Assembly (NCBI GenBank): GCA_019914995.1 | Contig: CM034129.1 | Location: 8,611,725-8,675,724, forward strand | Length of the DNA stretch: 64,000 nt | Origin: Acanthochlamys bracteata | Taxonomy: Eukaryota; Streptophyta; Magnoliopsida; Pandanales; Velloziaceae | Reading direction: 5' to 3' | In this document: in pieces, positions 1 through 12,767 of the stretch | Numbering within the stretch: the first letter of the stretch is position 1 | How the letters are laid out: the number at the start of each line of letters is the position of its first letter | Made by a program: the position numbers and the translations under genes | Notes under the pieces: model-generated | What the model was told of the DNA's origin: nothing | Seen by the model: the letters and a program-made list of their open reading frames with translations, nothing else | Databases searched by the model: none

Positions 1-822
1 TTTAAAGCTACTTTTTAGAAAAAAGCAACTTTGTTTATCTATGCAATTATAATACGAAACAATCTTTAAAACCTCCAACAAGTAAACGGCGTTACATCTG
101 CAATAACCAAATTGTATGCAACAGTCAAAATATTTGGCTTACAACAATCTGAAACCAGTAGAATATTTGAAAGCATTTGAAGTTCATATTAAATATTAGA
201 GATAAACAAATGGTAACTTTTTTATGACTTATTTATGATTTGAAACGCTTATTTAAAAACTGCAATAAGCTACTTCCACAAAACTTAATACAAATAAGCT
301 ATTCATAAATATCTTATATTATACTTACTTGATATTCAAATTGGAGATCGAAAGTTCGGAATACGGCAGATGAAATTATTAAAAAAAAAGAATCATTAAC
401 TTGCAAGAAATTTGTAACAAACAAAACGTTATATTTGCAAAGGTTTGAGATTAATAAAGTACTAATATATAGTGTTAAATTTTCTAAAAAATCTAACATT
501 GATATAAAAAACTTTAAAATTTTGAATTAATAATATTTTTTCCTAAATCATTGTAAAATATGTGCAGGTTCTACATTTGGAACTCTATTGGTTCTTGAGA
601 AATTTGTGACATCTTTCAATCGCAAGGAACTCCGTTTTTCCTTCTTTCAAAATTTAAATTTGACCACTTTATATGATTCCATTATCACTCCATATAACAA
701 ACACCGCCACGAGCTTTATACACTATACTTTTTCAGGGCCGTTTGTGCATTTTAAATGCTTGTTTATATTTTAATTTTATTTTAAATTTTTATAATTTAA
801 AAAAAGAATATAATTATATGTC

Positions 823-859
<37 letters not shown>

Positions 860-898
860 GAGCACTCCAACCCTTATGCATACTCCAATACATTCTAT
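1..898. other. AT-rich intergenic DNA, no gene seen
   Basis: No convincing exon is visible on either strand; the only open frames are short and low-complexity. A (TA)n microsatellite of about 25 bases lies near 829-854, just outside the foldback element at 899-1215. Confidence 0.6.
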
Positions 899-1215
899 GG
901 TTTATGACCGGAATGATTTCTAAATTCAATCTCCACCTTTAAATATGAAGAACTATGAGTTAGAAATATTCATATAAAATTTCAGCTCAATCGAATCACG
1001 AATTAACGTCCATTCGGTCACTTGATCAAAATGACAGAAATAATACAATATTTATATTTTTAAGTTTTCTTACTTTCTGTCATTTTGATCAAGTAATAGG
1101 ATGAATGTGAATTCGTGGTCCGATTGAGCTCAAAATTTATGTGTATATTTTTAAGTCATAGTTCTTCATATCTAACAATAAAAATTAGATTTGGAGGTCA
1201 CCCCGATCATAAACC
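899..1215. repeat. Foldback (MITE-like) inverted repeat
   Basis: Two arms of about 141 bases, 899-1040 and 1075-1215, are inverted copies of each other around a 34-base AT-rich loop. The arm begins GGTTTATGACCGG on the left and its complement CCGGTTTATGATCGG is read from the right. The inner ends match best: the segment running from CTTGATCAAAATGACAGAAA into the loop is mirrored exactly. No coding capacity is present. The size and architecture fit a miniature inverted-repeat transposon or other foldback element. Outer ends and target-site duplications could not be set because the flanks are TA repeats. Confidence 0.75.
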
Positions 1216-3072
1216 GGAGGAGTGTCCCTCTTAGAGTACCTCTATCTCTCTCCTATATATATATTATTTAAATAAGAAAATAAATTTGTTTTATAAAAAT
1301 TTTACTAAAAATATATTTCAACAAATTTTAGTTTAAACAAATTCTAAACCACTCCTAAATATATGAGCTTAGTAAACGAATATTTCTATTTAATTTTCAT
1401 GTAAGTATATGCAATATCAATATAAAAAATTCTATGCCTACAATTTTCAATTTATTAGACAAAGACTCTCTTTGGTCAAAGTATTTTGTTAAATGAAGAA
1501 TTGAATTACAATATACAGCCAGCAATCTAGAAAAGATCTTCTTTTTTGTTTTTGCTAATAAAATGTTTCTTGCAGAAGATCAACGTCCAAGAGTGCCTAA
1601 TAAAATTCCTATATCCTTGTAGAGAAGAAATTAAAACAAACTTAACTACATTGTTCATCAAAATAGTTATTTTAAGAAAAAAGAAAAACTAATATGTTGT
1701 TGGTTATTCAGTTTGTTAAGAACAGAGAGGTTATTCATGCCCAAATTCAGATAAACAAAAAATTAAACCATTTCCAGTCTCTGAACATTATTCTCTTCTC
1801 AGCTTTCTAATGTTATATATTTTGTCCAAATTTAGCACTAAAAATCAAACGAAATTTTCTTGTACCGAACTATCTCTGTATACAAATTAATCTCAGGAGT
1901 TGGCTCTTTCTTGCATTACTGCTCTCTCTCACCGACCTGGTTAATTTTCATTCCATCGTCATAGAAAGGTTTTCTTTGCATTCACCGGTGCGAGTTAGTA
2001 ATGTGAGTCCCTCTCTTGTTCAACTTTTCTTCTTTTTAAAACCATTTTGTAGAATCTAACTTTGAGTAATTTGAGTTTCTCTTCTCCGTTTCAAAGGTTC
2101 GAGCTTAAAATTTTTATTTGATGATCATAGTCAATAATTTTCTAATTTTATCATTTTTTGTCCGTTTACTAAAAAACACCTAACAATAATTAAGGTTTGT
2201 TTGAGATTGATGTCGGCAAATTTCTTTGAAGTTGAAAACTAAAAATAAATTTCATTAAAATAACAATTCTTTAATTTGGCCTGGTTTGATGAATCCAAGA
2301 GTCCTCAAGGTACTCATCTTGCAAACCTACAGCTTAAAAAATTCTGGTTTTATGAAGATTATCAGAGATTTTGGAATCAAATTTTCTGGTGATTAAATTA
2401 TAATCATATAAGGTATGATGCTTTTAAATAAATCAATAAAATAAACATAAAGAATTTAATAATTTGTTGACAAATTTTCTTTTCTTTCTTTAAAAATTTC
2501 TTTCTATTTCTGTCACGAGTAATTTGATTTCGGAACTCAAAGATCTTAGATTTCATTAGTATTTAAAGAAGTACTGTGTTCAATAAATTTATTTGTGTGA
2601 TTAATACTCTGTTTCACTTGAACAAGCTCAGAGATTAAACTTACAATGAGGTGATCTTCGCATCAACTATCTTTTTTCTTTTCTCTTTTCTTTTTCGTGA
2701 AACTATTTATATTTACCTATTGTATGAGTTCTAATGACATATAATTTGATTTTACTTGATTTGTTCACGCACATAGTTTCTTAATACTAGTTTTCAAATA
2801 GCTCAACTGCTACAATCTCAAGATCGCTATGAGCTGATGAATCTAGAATTTTCTTGCTGATTTCTTTCAGTATTATTGTTTTCAGTATTACTTTTGCTGA
2901 ATTAGATGAATAAATGATGTGGTTATACTGTTAACTGATCGGATGAAAGATGCTTTAATTATCATTTAATTTGTTTGCCATTATTTGGCTGCTTAAGCCC
3001 TTGTGTTCCTCTGTAACATTATATAAACCTTTTGTTTCTCATTGCTAGTTTTATTGTCTTGTTCCATTGCAG
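1216..3072 (+). other. Upstream region / possible 5' intron of the AP2-B3 gene
   Basis: The sequence is AT-rich with no recognisable domain. It holds the presumed promoter and possibly a 5' exon of the downstream transcription factor. A good donor-like GTGAGT lies at about 2003, and a second candidate, ATGAG followed by GTGATC, at 2646-2656. The acceptor TTCCATTGCAG ends at 3072. Confidence 0.4.
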
Positions 3073-4150
3073 GCAACCTCACTGGTGTCCTGAAGATAAC
3101 ACAACCGAAAATTCAACTATCACAACACGAACAACACTCATTCAAGACTCGGCTTCCAACAGCAGCGCCAGCAACGAAGCCTTTCGCCGCCCCTCAACAA
3201 GGTACAAGGGCGTAGTTCTGCAGCAAAACGGAAAATGGGGTGCTCAAATCTACGCAAACACCGGTCGGACATGGCTAGGAACTTTTAACTCTGAGCTTTC
3301 TGCTGCCGCTTCCTATGATAGTGCTGCAGCCAAGCTTAAGAGCTCTGGCAATCTATGTACCACTTCGGTTTACCATCGGAACTTGCCACCTACTGAACTC
3401 ACACCGTACGAGCAAACTTTCCAACAAGATTATTCCCAAGCAGCAATTCTTAACATGATAAGGGAGGGTTCGTACATGAACCAGTTCTCCAACTATTTAT
3501 GGATTCATGGTGTACCACTTCCGCAACCCAGCACTAGCAATAACTGCGACAAAATTGGTAAAACAGCAAGGTGGGAATTGTTCCAGAAAGAATTGACGCC
3601 GAGTGATGTAGGGAAGCTGAACAGATTAGTAGTGCCGAAAAAGCACGCGTTGCAGCACTTCTCTGCCGTGCCGGTAACCGGTGATACACCGGGGCAAGAT
3701 GAGGTGACGCTGCAGTTTCGAGACTGTGATATGAACGTGTGGGAGTTTACGTACTGCTATTGGAAGAGCAGTCAGAGCTTCGTGTTCACCAAAGGTTGGA
3801 GCAAGTTTGTGAAGGACAAGGGTCTTCTACCGCAAGACGTGGTTAAGTTTTACCGGTGCGAGGAACAGCACGGTGGCAGTTACCATATGATCGATGTTGT
3901 TCGAAGGCGTGATGCTAGATCGCAACCGCAGGACGTCGATAAAAACGGAGAGTCGGCGGTGAGGTTGGAACTAGGTACGTTTCATGGAAGAAGCAGGGGA
4001 GATGCAGGAGTGCAGAAGGAAGGAAACAAGGTTGTTAATGTCGGTGACGCAAAGGAAGCAGAGGTGGCGTCTCAGGTACTGTTGATGGATGACAGAATTA
4101 GGAAGAATGAGAATAAGCGTTTGAAGTTATTTGGTGTTTTTGTGTGCTAG
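3073..4150 (+). CDS. AP2/ERF and B3 domain transcription factor, RAV-like (At1g50680/At1g51120 type); 5' end unresolved
   Basis: The visible 3' exon encodes about 359 residues. An AP2 domain lies at exon residues 44-92 (YKGV, WGAQIY, WLGTF, YDSAA). A spacer with the subfamily phrase LNMIREGSY follows, then a B3 domain at 169-279 (ELTPSDVGKLNRLVVPKKHA, YCYWKSSQSFVFTKGW). The C-terminus carries KLFGVFV, matching the (R/K)LFGV-type repression motif of RAV proteins. RAV proteins bind bipartite CAACA/CACCTG-type sites in the nucleus and mostly repress, for example in flowering and growth control; that role is inferred from family. The open frame runs upstream to 3032 only through intron-like DNA, and there is no in-frame ATG before the AP2 domain. 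Bases before 3073 read as a 3' splice acceptor, and the phase would fit a tiny first exon ATG-AG at 2646-2650. Arabidopsis relatives are, as I recall, intronless, so this gene is either restructured or lacks its true start. A polyadenylation-like AATAAA lies at 4178-4183. Confidence 0.85.
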
Positions 4151-4917
4151 GCAGCTGGTAGATTAATTAGTAGCAAGAATAAATAGAGCTTAGCGAGAAA
4201 TTTTCTTTTCTTAATATTTTTATTGAACCTGTAAATATGATGTCTGTTATATTTTTTTAAGAATTTGTTTTTCAATAGGCACTTTTAAAGATTCCCATAT
4301 ATCCATGATCGTTAAAGTTCCGATTAAATTCTCAAAATCTTACGATTTATACATCAACAAAACGATTCTATTTGATACAAGATTCCGATCTTATTTTCAA
4401 TCTATAAGATCCTAATATTACTTGATATGTTATGATTTTAGCCTATAAGAAATCTTTATGAATCAATAGAGCTTTCGAGAATTTTGAGCGAAGCTAGAAT
4501 AGTTAGATGAATAGTTAGAAAAGATTCATCGTTCGTTTGTGGCAGGTGCGTTTGTGTTTAGTTTATTCTGTGAAAGATTTACTATGAGAGACAAAGATGA
4601 TTCTGTACGGTAGTATTTTGGAGTTTTTTTTTCTCTTTAATTTAAAGCAATAAAGACGATTAGTTGATACCTAATTGATTGATTATATAAGAAATTAAAT
4701 TTTCTGAAAATAGATATAACCATTTATAAAATAATAACATAGTCTATAAAAAAATTATGATAATGAACTAAATAAATATAAAATATTATTTATGATATAG
4801 TTCATATGAACTACATATAACGATTGTTAATTTATTACAATAAGTTGAAATATAAAAGATTCAAGACAGAAGAAGCATGATTGCATTTATTTTCTAATAT
4901 ATGAACCTTTCTTGCAG
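4151..4917. other. 3' flank of AP2-B3 gene, no gene seen
   Basis: AT-rich sequence between the transcription factor stop codon and the first recognisable SEC10-derived exon. Nothing else is recognised. The N-terminal part of SEC10 that should precede 4918 is not found here. Confidence 0.5.
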
Positions 4918-7762
4918 AGACTGTGCGTAAAGAGGCAGCAACCATAACAGCTGTTTTCCCTTCTCCTAATGATGTCATGTCAATTCTTGTTCAGGTATTC
5001 TGTAAAATGCCCATCTCTAGCACGAGCTGCATTTAAGTAATTGCATAACTTGTGGTATAACTAAGTACATAAAACTTTTCCTGTTTCATACAGCGAGTTC
5101 TGGAGCAGAGAGTCACGACCATTCTTGATAAGCTATTACAAAAGCCATCGCTTACAAATCTACCTCCAGTTGAAGAGGGTGGCCTTTTACTTGTTAGCAT
5201 ACTAGCTTTACGCTGCTTCAAACACAGTTAGAAGATAATTATATCTGTATTTAGTGCTTGTTAAATTTGAGAATGCAGTATCTCAGAACTCTTGCTGTTG
5301 CATATGAGAAAACACAAGACCTTGCTAGACAGTTGAGAACTGTTGGGTGTGGTGATTTGGATGTTGAGGGTAAACACTATATCTTTTTCATATTTTTGAA
5401 TCAAAGGACTTTTCATGAAAAATAATCTCAATTTCTAGCATTTACTATTTCTTGTTTTTATTTTTATTTTAAACTCTTAATTACTTCATTGATTTTTAAA
5501 CATTAGTCGTTGTTCCAACATTACCTTTAATAGGGCACAGTTGGATATCTAGATACATAGAGTCTGCCCACCTTGAGCAATGAATTTGTGATTATTGTTG
5601 TTGTAATCTCATTGTTTTAGAAGTAGGAAAAAGTACCAGCTTTAACAGTGAATGCGATGAGGCTAAGCGCCCAGCAGAATATAACTAGATTTCATCATTG
5701 TTATCATTTGATTGGCCCCTCCAAAAATTTAAACAACAGCAATTTATGACTTTTAGTGCATGTCCTGTTTGAGGCCATTTATAGTTAAACAATGGCTAAC
5801 CATATTCCAATTTAACTGCTTATTATGACCGACACCCCAAAAAAGCTGCAGCCATTGCCCGAGCGCAGTCTCCTTCAGCAAGCACTCCCTCTTGTCACCT
5901 TAAATGGTCTCAGCTTTTTTCTTTTTCATGGCAAGATCGGCCAGTCAAATTAACTTTAGACCTTTTACTTCTTTCTGCTCTTAATGTATGTAATTTAGAT
6001 CCCAGGTATCTTTTTCTGATTTTGTTGGGTCCAAAATATCATTAGTAATGAAGGGTGTCTCATCACACTACTATTCTCCTAATGGCTCTGAGCTCTTTTC
6101 AGTACCGTAGGATGGAAAATATTAAGAAAACAATGCAATATATCTGCTTAACGGGATTCTTTTCTTTTCCTGTTATGCCGCATGTTGCACCTGTAATTGT
6201 AGCATTGGCATGAGCAAATTTATTTATGGTATTGTGAGCCTACTATCTTTGTCTGTAAGTGCTGATGTTGGTATAATAGTTGTTTTCAGTTACCACCATT
6301 TGAGTGGTACCTCAGTTCCTTCAATTAGACAAAGCTTGTGATGAAAGCTCTTGCTTATATATTGATTACTGATGAAAGCTTTCTTCCATCTCAGGCCTGG
6401 CAGAGTCCTTGTTTCTAGCCCACAAAGACGAGTATCTTGAGCATGAGCAAGCTTCACTTAAACAACTGTATCAGCTGAAGGTTGTGTTCAGAATCTCGTC
6501 ATTCTTTATAAACTCCTAATAGAATGATAGTTGAGAAGGATGGCTTTAGTAAATTTGTTAGCCTTAACTGCAGATGGAAGAGTTACGTTCTGAAATTCAG
6601 CAACAGTCTGAGTCAACTGGAATACGCTTAAAAGGAACTCCCAATCAATCATCTCAACAACAGATATCAGTTACCATAGTAACAGAGTTTGTGCGCTGGA
6701 TGAGGAGGCAATATCTAGATGCACTCTCTATTCTTCTCAGGTTAGATCTATCCTTTTCTAGACCTATCTTTCAAACACAAATCTTTCGTAAGTATTGTGC
6801 ATTCCCCCAATAACTAGGTCTTTCTCATTTATTGAGGCCTTTATTTCAACCATTTGCTCCATGAAAGAAGTTATTGAAAGCTATCCTCATATGTTACGTG
6901 GTTCTTTTTTTAACGAAATGTGAATCTTGCATCTTGAAGCTAATTGTGTGATAAAAGGAAGGCACATACCTAGAAAATCTAGACAAGTCTTATCTAATGT
7001 GGGTAAATTTATATAATCTTCTTAGCATTTAGTTGATGTTGACTCAAGCCTTTTATGTTGAGAGAATTTCAATATTTTGTAGGTTCAATCTACAGTTTGG
7101 TTATTCATATTGGGACAAACATGAACATGCAGTGTATAAACGTGATAGCTTTATTATGGTTTTACTGCTTATATAAATGAACTTTACCAATCTTACTGAT
7201 TTAATATGTAGTGGTGAGAAAATCTTTACTATTCTTGTGATAAATAGGTTTTATTTAGGTCATAATTTTGTTGAATATTTTACCAGATGTGCTAATGTGT
7301 ATTACCACTTACTCTGTTATTTTTGCAGTCTGCAACTGTTGCATCTAACATGAAATCAGATTTTGCTTGCTTGCTTGACCAAGTAAACTTCTTAAACTTA
7401 ATGCTGATGTCCTCAATGGTTTTGTGTAAATACTAATCATATAAATCTGACTGTTGTATGCAGGTTAGCCATTATTTGACTGACGGGCTTGACCGTGCTA
7501 AGGAAAGTCTGAACGAGGCTGCTGCATTGCGTGAAAGATTTGTGATTGGCACAAGTGTCAGTAGAAGTGTTGCTGCTGCTGCAGCTTCTGCTGTATGATA
7601 ATATGCTACTTAAGTATTTTAGTCTCTGCATTTTTTAATGCGACTAATGAATTGTATTCACGTCTTCGTTAGGCCATTAGGTACTTCTTTCAGGCATATT
7701 ATAATTTTGGTTGGTGCTTTACAGGCATAGGCTGCAGCTGCTGCTGGTGAAAGCAGCTTCAG

Positions 7763-9930
7763 TATTATACTACCATTTTACAATTATTTAATTATTTTTT
7801 ATGTCATATATTATTAATATAGAAAAATTATATTATATAATATACATTTACTAGATAATAATATGGATTAATAGCATGAAAGTTTGATGTTTTATTTAAA
7901 ATAATTTCAAATATATATATATATATAATATAATATAATATAATTACCAATGACTTTGCCTCCAAGTAATAGGCCCTTTACAGAAGGTGAAATACTGATT
8001 CTTTTGATTGTAGCAAATGTCGTCACCTCTTCGGATTTGAGCGCATTTGTTCTTACTGAAAACAATTAAATCGGCAACGTCACCATGTGAAAGTAACTTT
8101 ACCTTTACGTTAAGTATAAATAAGGTCCTATATATATATTTTTTCTGACTCATGTATTAGACAGTTTGCAATATAGACCGATTATTTCTAGTAACCATAC
8201 GAAATTTTGCTGATCCTTGAATCAACGGAGGCTTGATTCTTGATTGTAAGATCCCAATGACTTTTTTAGTATTTATTATATTATGTAAAGAATAAGATTT
8301 CTGCAACATCGCATTATTCAACTATGCCCTGCGTATCAAATTACTATATAATGTAATCCTTCTTCAGGTGTCGATTGATACGTTTGTCGTGTTCAGCTAG
8401 CTCGAAAGCAATCTTTATATTATTAGAAATAGCGAGTGTTGAAACTTTAAAATTAATTTTAATGATAACAAAATTAAAATTATAGTTTATAAAATAGGAT
8501 GAATTAATAATTGAAATCAAATTCTGCAGTAATTCATGAAACAGATCTATCTTACATTCAGCAAACAACAAGCCAGCTTCTTAGCTACTAATTATATAAA
8601 AATTTTTTATAGCATACAGAACAGAGAATCCCTCAGCCACCAAGAAGTCAGCTATCTAATTACTGCTATATGGATAAAACAGAGAATTGCAACAGAGCAT
8701 CTTGAACAGAGAAGAGCAGAAAATAAAGTATCGCCAACAGAGAAGAACATAAAACAGAGGACTCGATAATCGGCTACTTTGCTGCTGCTCGCTGGACAGA
8801 GAAAAATTCGAAAATCGTGATAATCATTCACTCTTCAGAAGTAATTTTAAATATGATGCCGATTCCATTTAAACTTCAATTTTTTATCAGAGACAGACCA
8901 ATATGCACACTATAAGATTGATCGAATAACACATCAAATGATGATCAACATAAATTTGAAAAAAATTGTGGAATGATATATGAAAACTCAGTAAACAGGA
9001 AGCATAATTAGACATTGATGGAATAACTTTTCAGATGTAATTCAATCAAGAATTCGTCATCCATTTGAAGCAAAATCTTGAAGATTTATTGAGAAATATA
9101 TCAGCTACAAAGTCATATCAAGAATCATGAAAAATCACAACAAGAGAAGACAAAGAACATAATGTAATGTATCATCAGAATCATGTCTTGCTGACAATGC
9201 AGAAATGCTTCAACATGCAGATTTTGATTTTCCTTCAAAAAGAAATCACGAATTTAATTACAAGGTGATATCATTCAACAAATCTACTATCTTGTTACTA
9301 TCACAGAACTGAGCTATATTGAGTCACCACATTATTGAAGAACAAGTTCAAGTATAGAGATTGCTAGATGGCAATGAAAACTCACTGAATACAGTAGGAA
9401 GCAATGAAACAGAGACTGCAGAGTCACGCTATTGGAGTCCACATCACTTGAAGCAGTCAACCTAGCAAAAAACAGCAAATCAAGAGAAGCCAACTTAGTT
9501 AGAGAAATTTGAAAAATATAACTCAGCTGAAACAACTCAAAACTACAGGCGGGAGTTTTTGAATTGCTTTTGGTGCATTTAATGCTGATGATAAACTTGC
9601 ATCAGTTTAGCCAAAAAAAATTTTGAGGCAGATGATTGACCACTGAACACAATATTCATCTCTACATTGAAAATCTATCACAACACACCAATGGAAATAT
9701 TTTTTTCTAACGGGAAGAACCACCTACCTGTAAGAATAGAAAACTCTATAAGAAGAGAAGTCGAAGAACGGAGAGACAGAGAAGATAGCGAGCAAAAATT
9801 CAAAGACGAATTTGCACTACATCGATTCAATTTTTCAAGAAAAGAAACTCCTCTTGCTGCCAATCACTTACAAGCATCATATTCAGCAGCAACAAGTTTG
9901 ATCATTTCAACAGAAAATATTAAGTTCATT
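7763..9930. other. AT/A-rich insertion DNA inside the SEC10 pseudogene, unassigned
   Basis: This stretch separates the last 5' SEC10 block from LTR-like sequence. It has a (TA)n tract near 7911-7934 and long A-rich, purine-biased DNA from 8530 to 9930 with only short, unrecognised frames. The bias and its junction with LTR-like sequence suggest the U3 part of an old LTR or other transposon debris, but no termini were found. Confidence 0.35.
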
Positions 9931-10440
9931 TATTTACTTTGAGATTGATCCTGTGCCTAACCTTTCTCTTTTAGCTTTCTTTGTAAACTTATGATAGAAG
10001 TGCTTGGTGCACTTGGTAAAGAAGCTCGGTTGGAACTTAGTGAAAGTTTTTAAACTTTGTAATAGAACTAGCACATCAGTCAGAGGGACAGTGGTCTCCA
10101 GTAAGTTGTGAAGGATTATCTTGGTGAAGAAACTCTTTAAGAGTAAGTGTGCTTGGTGAAGCACCTTGGTTTTGGTGTATGTGTAGCTTATTAAAAATTT
10201 AGTGAAGCTTTAGCTCTTGTAATAAAGCACTCGTAGATGTAGGCAAAGAGGTTTGCCGAACCACGTAAAATACTCTGAGTGCTCTCTTCTTTACTTAAAT
10301 CGCTATATACTCTAACCCTCTCTTTCAGTAGGATACAAGCTTCCTCACAGTAAACCTGTTGTCTGTAATAATATTTCTTTTACGAAATTTTTTTATTTAT
10401 CAACTCAATTCACCTCTCCCCTCTTGAGTTGATCTTGCAG
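9931..10440 (+). mobile_element. Degenerate LTR-like segment (Ty1/copia type, + orientation)
   Basis: The text resembles the R/U5 part of plant copia LTRs: repeated LTR-leader-like CTTGGTGAAG phrases, then GTAGGCAAAGAGGTTTGCCG followed by an ACCACGTAAAA-type stretch at about 10237-10270. It ends with the pyrimidine-rich CAATTCACCTCTCCCCTCTT at about 10406-10425, a type seen at the 3' end of such LTRs. No partner LTR or internal coding region in this orientation was found, so it is a solo or truncated LTR. It abuts the left LTR of the minus-strand copia element. Confidence 0.5.
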
Positions 10441-11005
10441 GAGATTCAACAGCGAGTATGTTCGGTTATCAATAGAGGCAGCGAAATATAAAACACACTC
10501 AATAATCTTGCGTAAACAATACGAGAATTAAGACAAGAGTAAAATAATCACAAAGATAAGAAATTTACGTGAGAAAAAATGAAAAAAACGCTACGTAAAA
10601 ACAAACTAGCATTCAAGGAAATAACTAAACTAAAACAATTACAAACTCCTGTGTCATACTTTAAGTGGGAACTTTCATTAGAATGCTTTGTTTCTATCTC
10701 TCACACTTGATGCGAGAATGTTTCTTTCTCATTGCAATGTCCCAAACAAATGCCTCTCATTCATATATATAATGCCAAAGAGACTTTTGAATTTTCAAAT
10801 TGTTGTTCTTTCATCTTTCCATTAATTGTCCAAGTTCTCTGACTTTTCATCTTCCAAAACATGTTTCAAAGTCCTTAACCGTTGGCTTTCGAACTTTTTG
10901 GTTGATGGTTCGTCTTACTTGATCTTTGACATTTCAATATATTGCACATTTAACTTGTATTCTAATGAACCACTAATTTACATAGTGGCTTTACAATTTC
11001 TAACA
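10441..11005 (-). repeat. Copia 3' LTR (left copy)
   Basis: Aligns along its length with 13907-14469. The right end reads ATTTCTAACA, giving TGTTAGAAAT as the LTR start on the minus strand. The first ten bases (10441-10450) are corrupted relative to the other LTR. Confidence 0.85.
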
Positions 11006-11305
11006 AATTTTCTACTTAAATACACTTTGTAAATTACAATCCAAAAATAATAAGAAACCGATACATAAGCGTCAAAATTCGATGACACTGAAAATAGGTA
11101 CGATTGAGAGAAGCAGGGCTAGCACGCATGCTAGCTGACTTCCTTTACCTCATACCGTTGCCTATTTTTTCTCGGTTTCATTGCTATCTTGAAGTGATTT
11201 CCTTTCGGCTTTCTTGTGACAATGGTCACATTCAATGCTGTTCTCCATTGTGGTTCCATACAGAGATCTACAAAATAAAAAATATATCAAGGGTTACCGC
11301 CTTAA

Positions 11306-12410
11306 CTAAGGCATCCGCAGGGTTCTCTTTGATAGAAATCTTGAGCATATCAATGCTCCCATTGGAAACAACCTCCTATTCAAGTCACCGGCATAGTCTA
11401 TATCAATAAACTCTTTGACAATAAACCCAGATCCTCTATAACACAATGCAGCATTCAAGGTTTTTTTCACGTACCGAAGGATCCTTTTCACCGTCTTCCA
11501 ATGCTCAATGTCATGACATGCCATGAATCTACTTGTCATTTCCACTGCATGTGCAATGTCAGGCCGAGTGCAAATCATGGCATACATTAGGCTTTCTATT
11601 GCTGATGCATATGATACCCGAGACATCTCTATCCTCTCTTGCTCCTGGCTAGGGGATAACAAAAAGAATAGTTTTAGAATAATAGAGAGTGGGGTAGACA
11701 TCGGCTTACCACCACATATGTTGAACCGTTCTAACACTTTCCTCAGATAACTAGTTTGAGACAGCCGAATCTCTTTATTATCTCTATCTCGCCATATCTG
11801 CATCCCTAAAATTCTGTTTGTCGGCTCCAAGTTTTTGGTATCGAATTCACTAGCCATTTGTGCCTTCAATTGTTGAATTGCGACCCATGCTTGGACCTGC
11901 CATAAGCATATCATCCACATACAGTAGCAAGATGATAAACTCACCTCCCTCAAATCTTTTGATGTACACACAAGAGTTTGAGACAAGCTTGCTGTCTTCA
12001 AGGTTTTCGATACAATAATCAAATCTCTTATACCAACACCACAGTGCTTACTTAAGCCCATAAAGAGATTTGGCCAACCGACAAACCAAATCCTTCCTAT
12101 CTTTCACGGTAAACCCTTCTGACTGGACCATATATATCTCATCTTCAAGCTTCCCGTGCAAAAATATCATTTTGACATTGAACTATTCAAAATGGAGAAC
12201 CAATGATGCAAACATCGTTAAGACCACACGAATAGTTATCAAACGTACCACTGGATAGAAGATCTCATCAAAATCGATCCCTTCTATCTGAGCGTAGCCA
12301 TTCACCACCAGCCGAGCACAATACCGTTCTATTTGATCATTTCTGTATCGCTTGATTTTGTAAATCAATTTATTACCAATAGCCTTACGGGTTTGGGGTA
12401 GAGGGACCAA
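11306..12410 (-). pseudogene. Copia reverse transcriptase / RNase H remains
   Basis: 12183-12410 encodes the RT N-terminal region (KAIGNKLIYKIKRYRNDQIE, ARLVVNGYAQIEGIDF, RLITIRVVL). 11306-12061 continues in other frames with the palm region: the YVDD-like active site has decayed near 11940, while RILGMQIWRDRDNKEIRLSQ, SLMYAMICTRPDIAHAV and WKTVKRILRYVKKT remain. Frameshifts separate the pieces. It belongs to the copia element, not to a host gene. Confidence 0.9.
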
Positions 12411-12506
12411 CTCCCATGTCTATTTTTATGAAGCGCGTCAACTTCTTTCTGCATACCTTCCATTCACAGAGACGATTTGGATTCTCCAACGCTTCTGTTA
12501 GAAAAG

Positions 12507-12767
12507 GAGCGCGTTTTGCAGCACGTTTCAAGCACTGCTTTTTAACTTTTTCCCATTTCACGTTTTTAAATATATCTTTTATAAGTATTTAGAAAATTTA
12601 TTTAAAATTTTAGATAATGTAGAAAAATTTTACGTAACGAGATTTTTTTATTGCATATTTTTATTATTTTTTTAGAAGTAAAAAAAATAGAGCTCGTTTT
12701 TCAAAAAGAACAAAAATATCTCTCATTTCAGAAAAGCTCTATTTCATAAACAATCCCAAACGCACCC
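12507..12767 (-). repeat. AT-rich foldback repeat nested in the copia element
   Basis: One copy of the dispersed family clustered at 46.8-54.4 kb. The left end reads GAGCGCGTTTTGCAG and the right end CAATCCCAAACGCACCC, which are imperfect inverted termini; the core has alternating A and T runs. It interrupts copia pol, so it inserted after the retrotransposon. Confidence 0.65.

Noticed and set aside
3032..3072. Possible N-terminal extension of the AP2-B3 protein (FLIASFIVLF...)
   Set aside because: It starts at TTG, is hydrophobic and T-rich, and ends in a clear acceptor (TTCCATTGCAG). It reads as intron, not a signal peptide.
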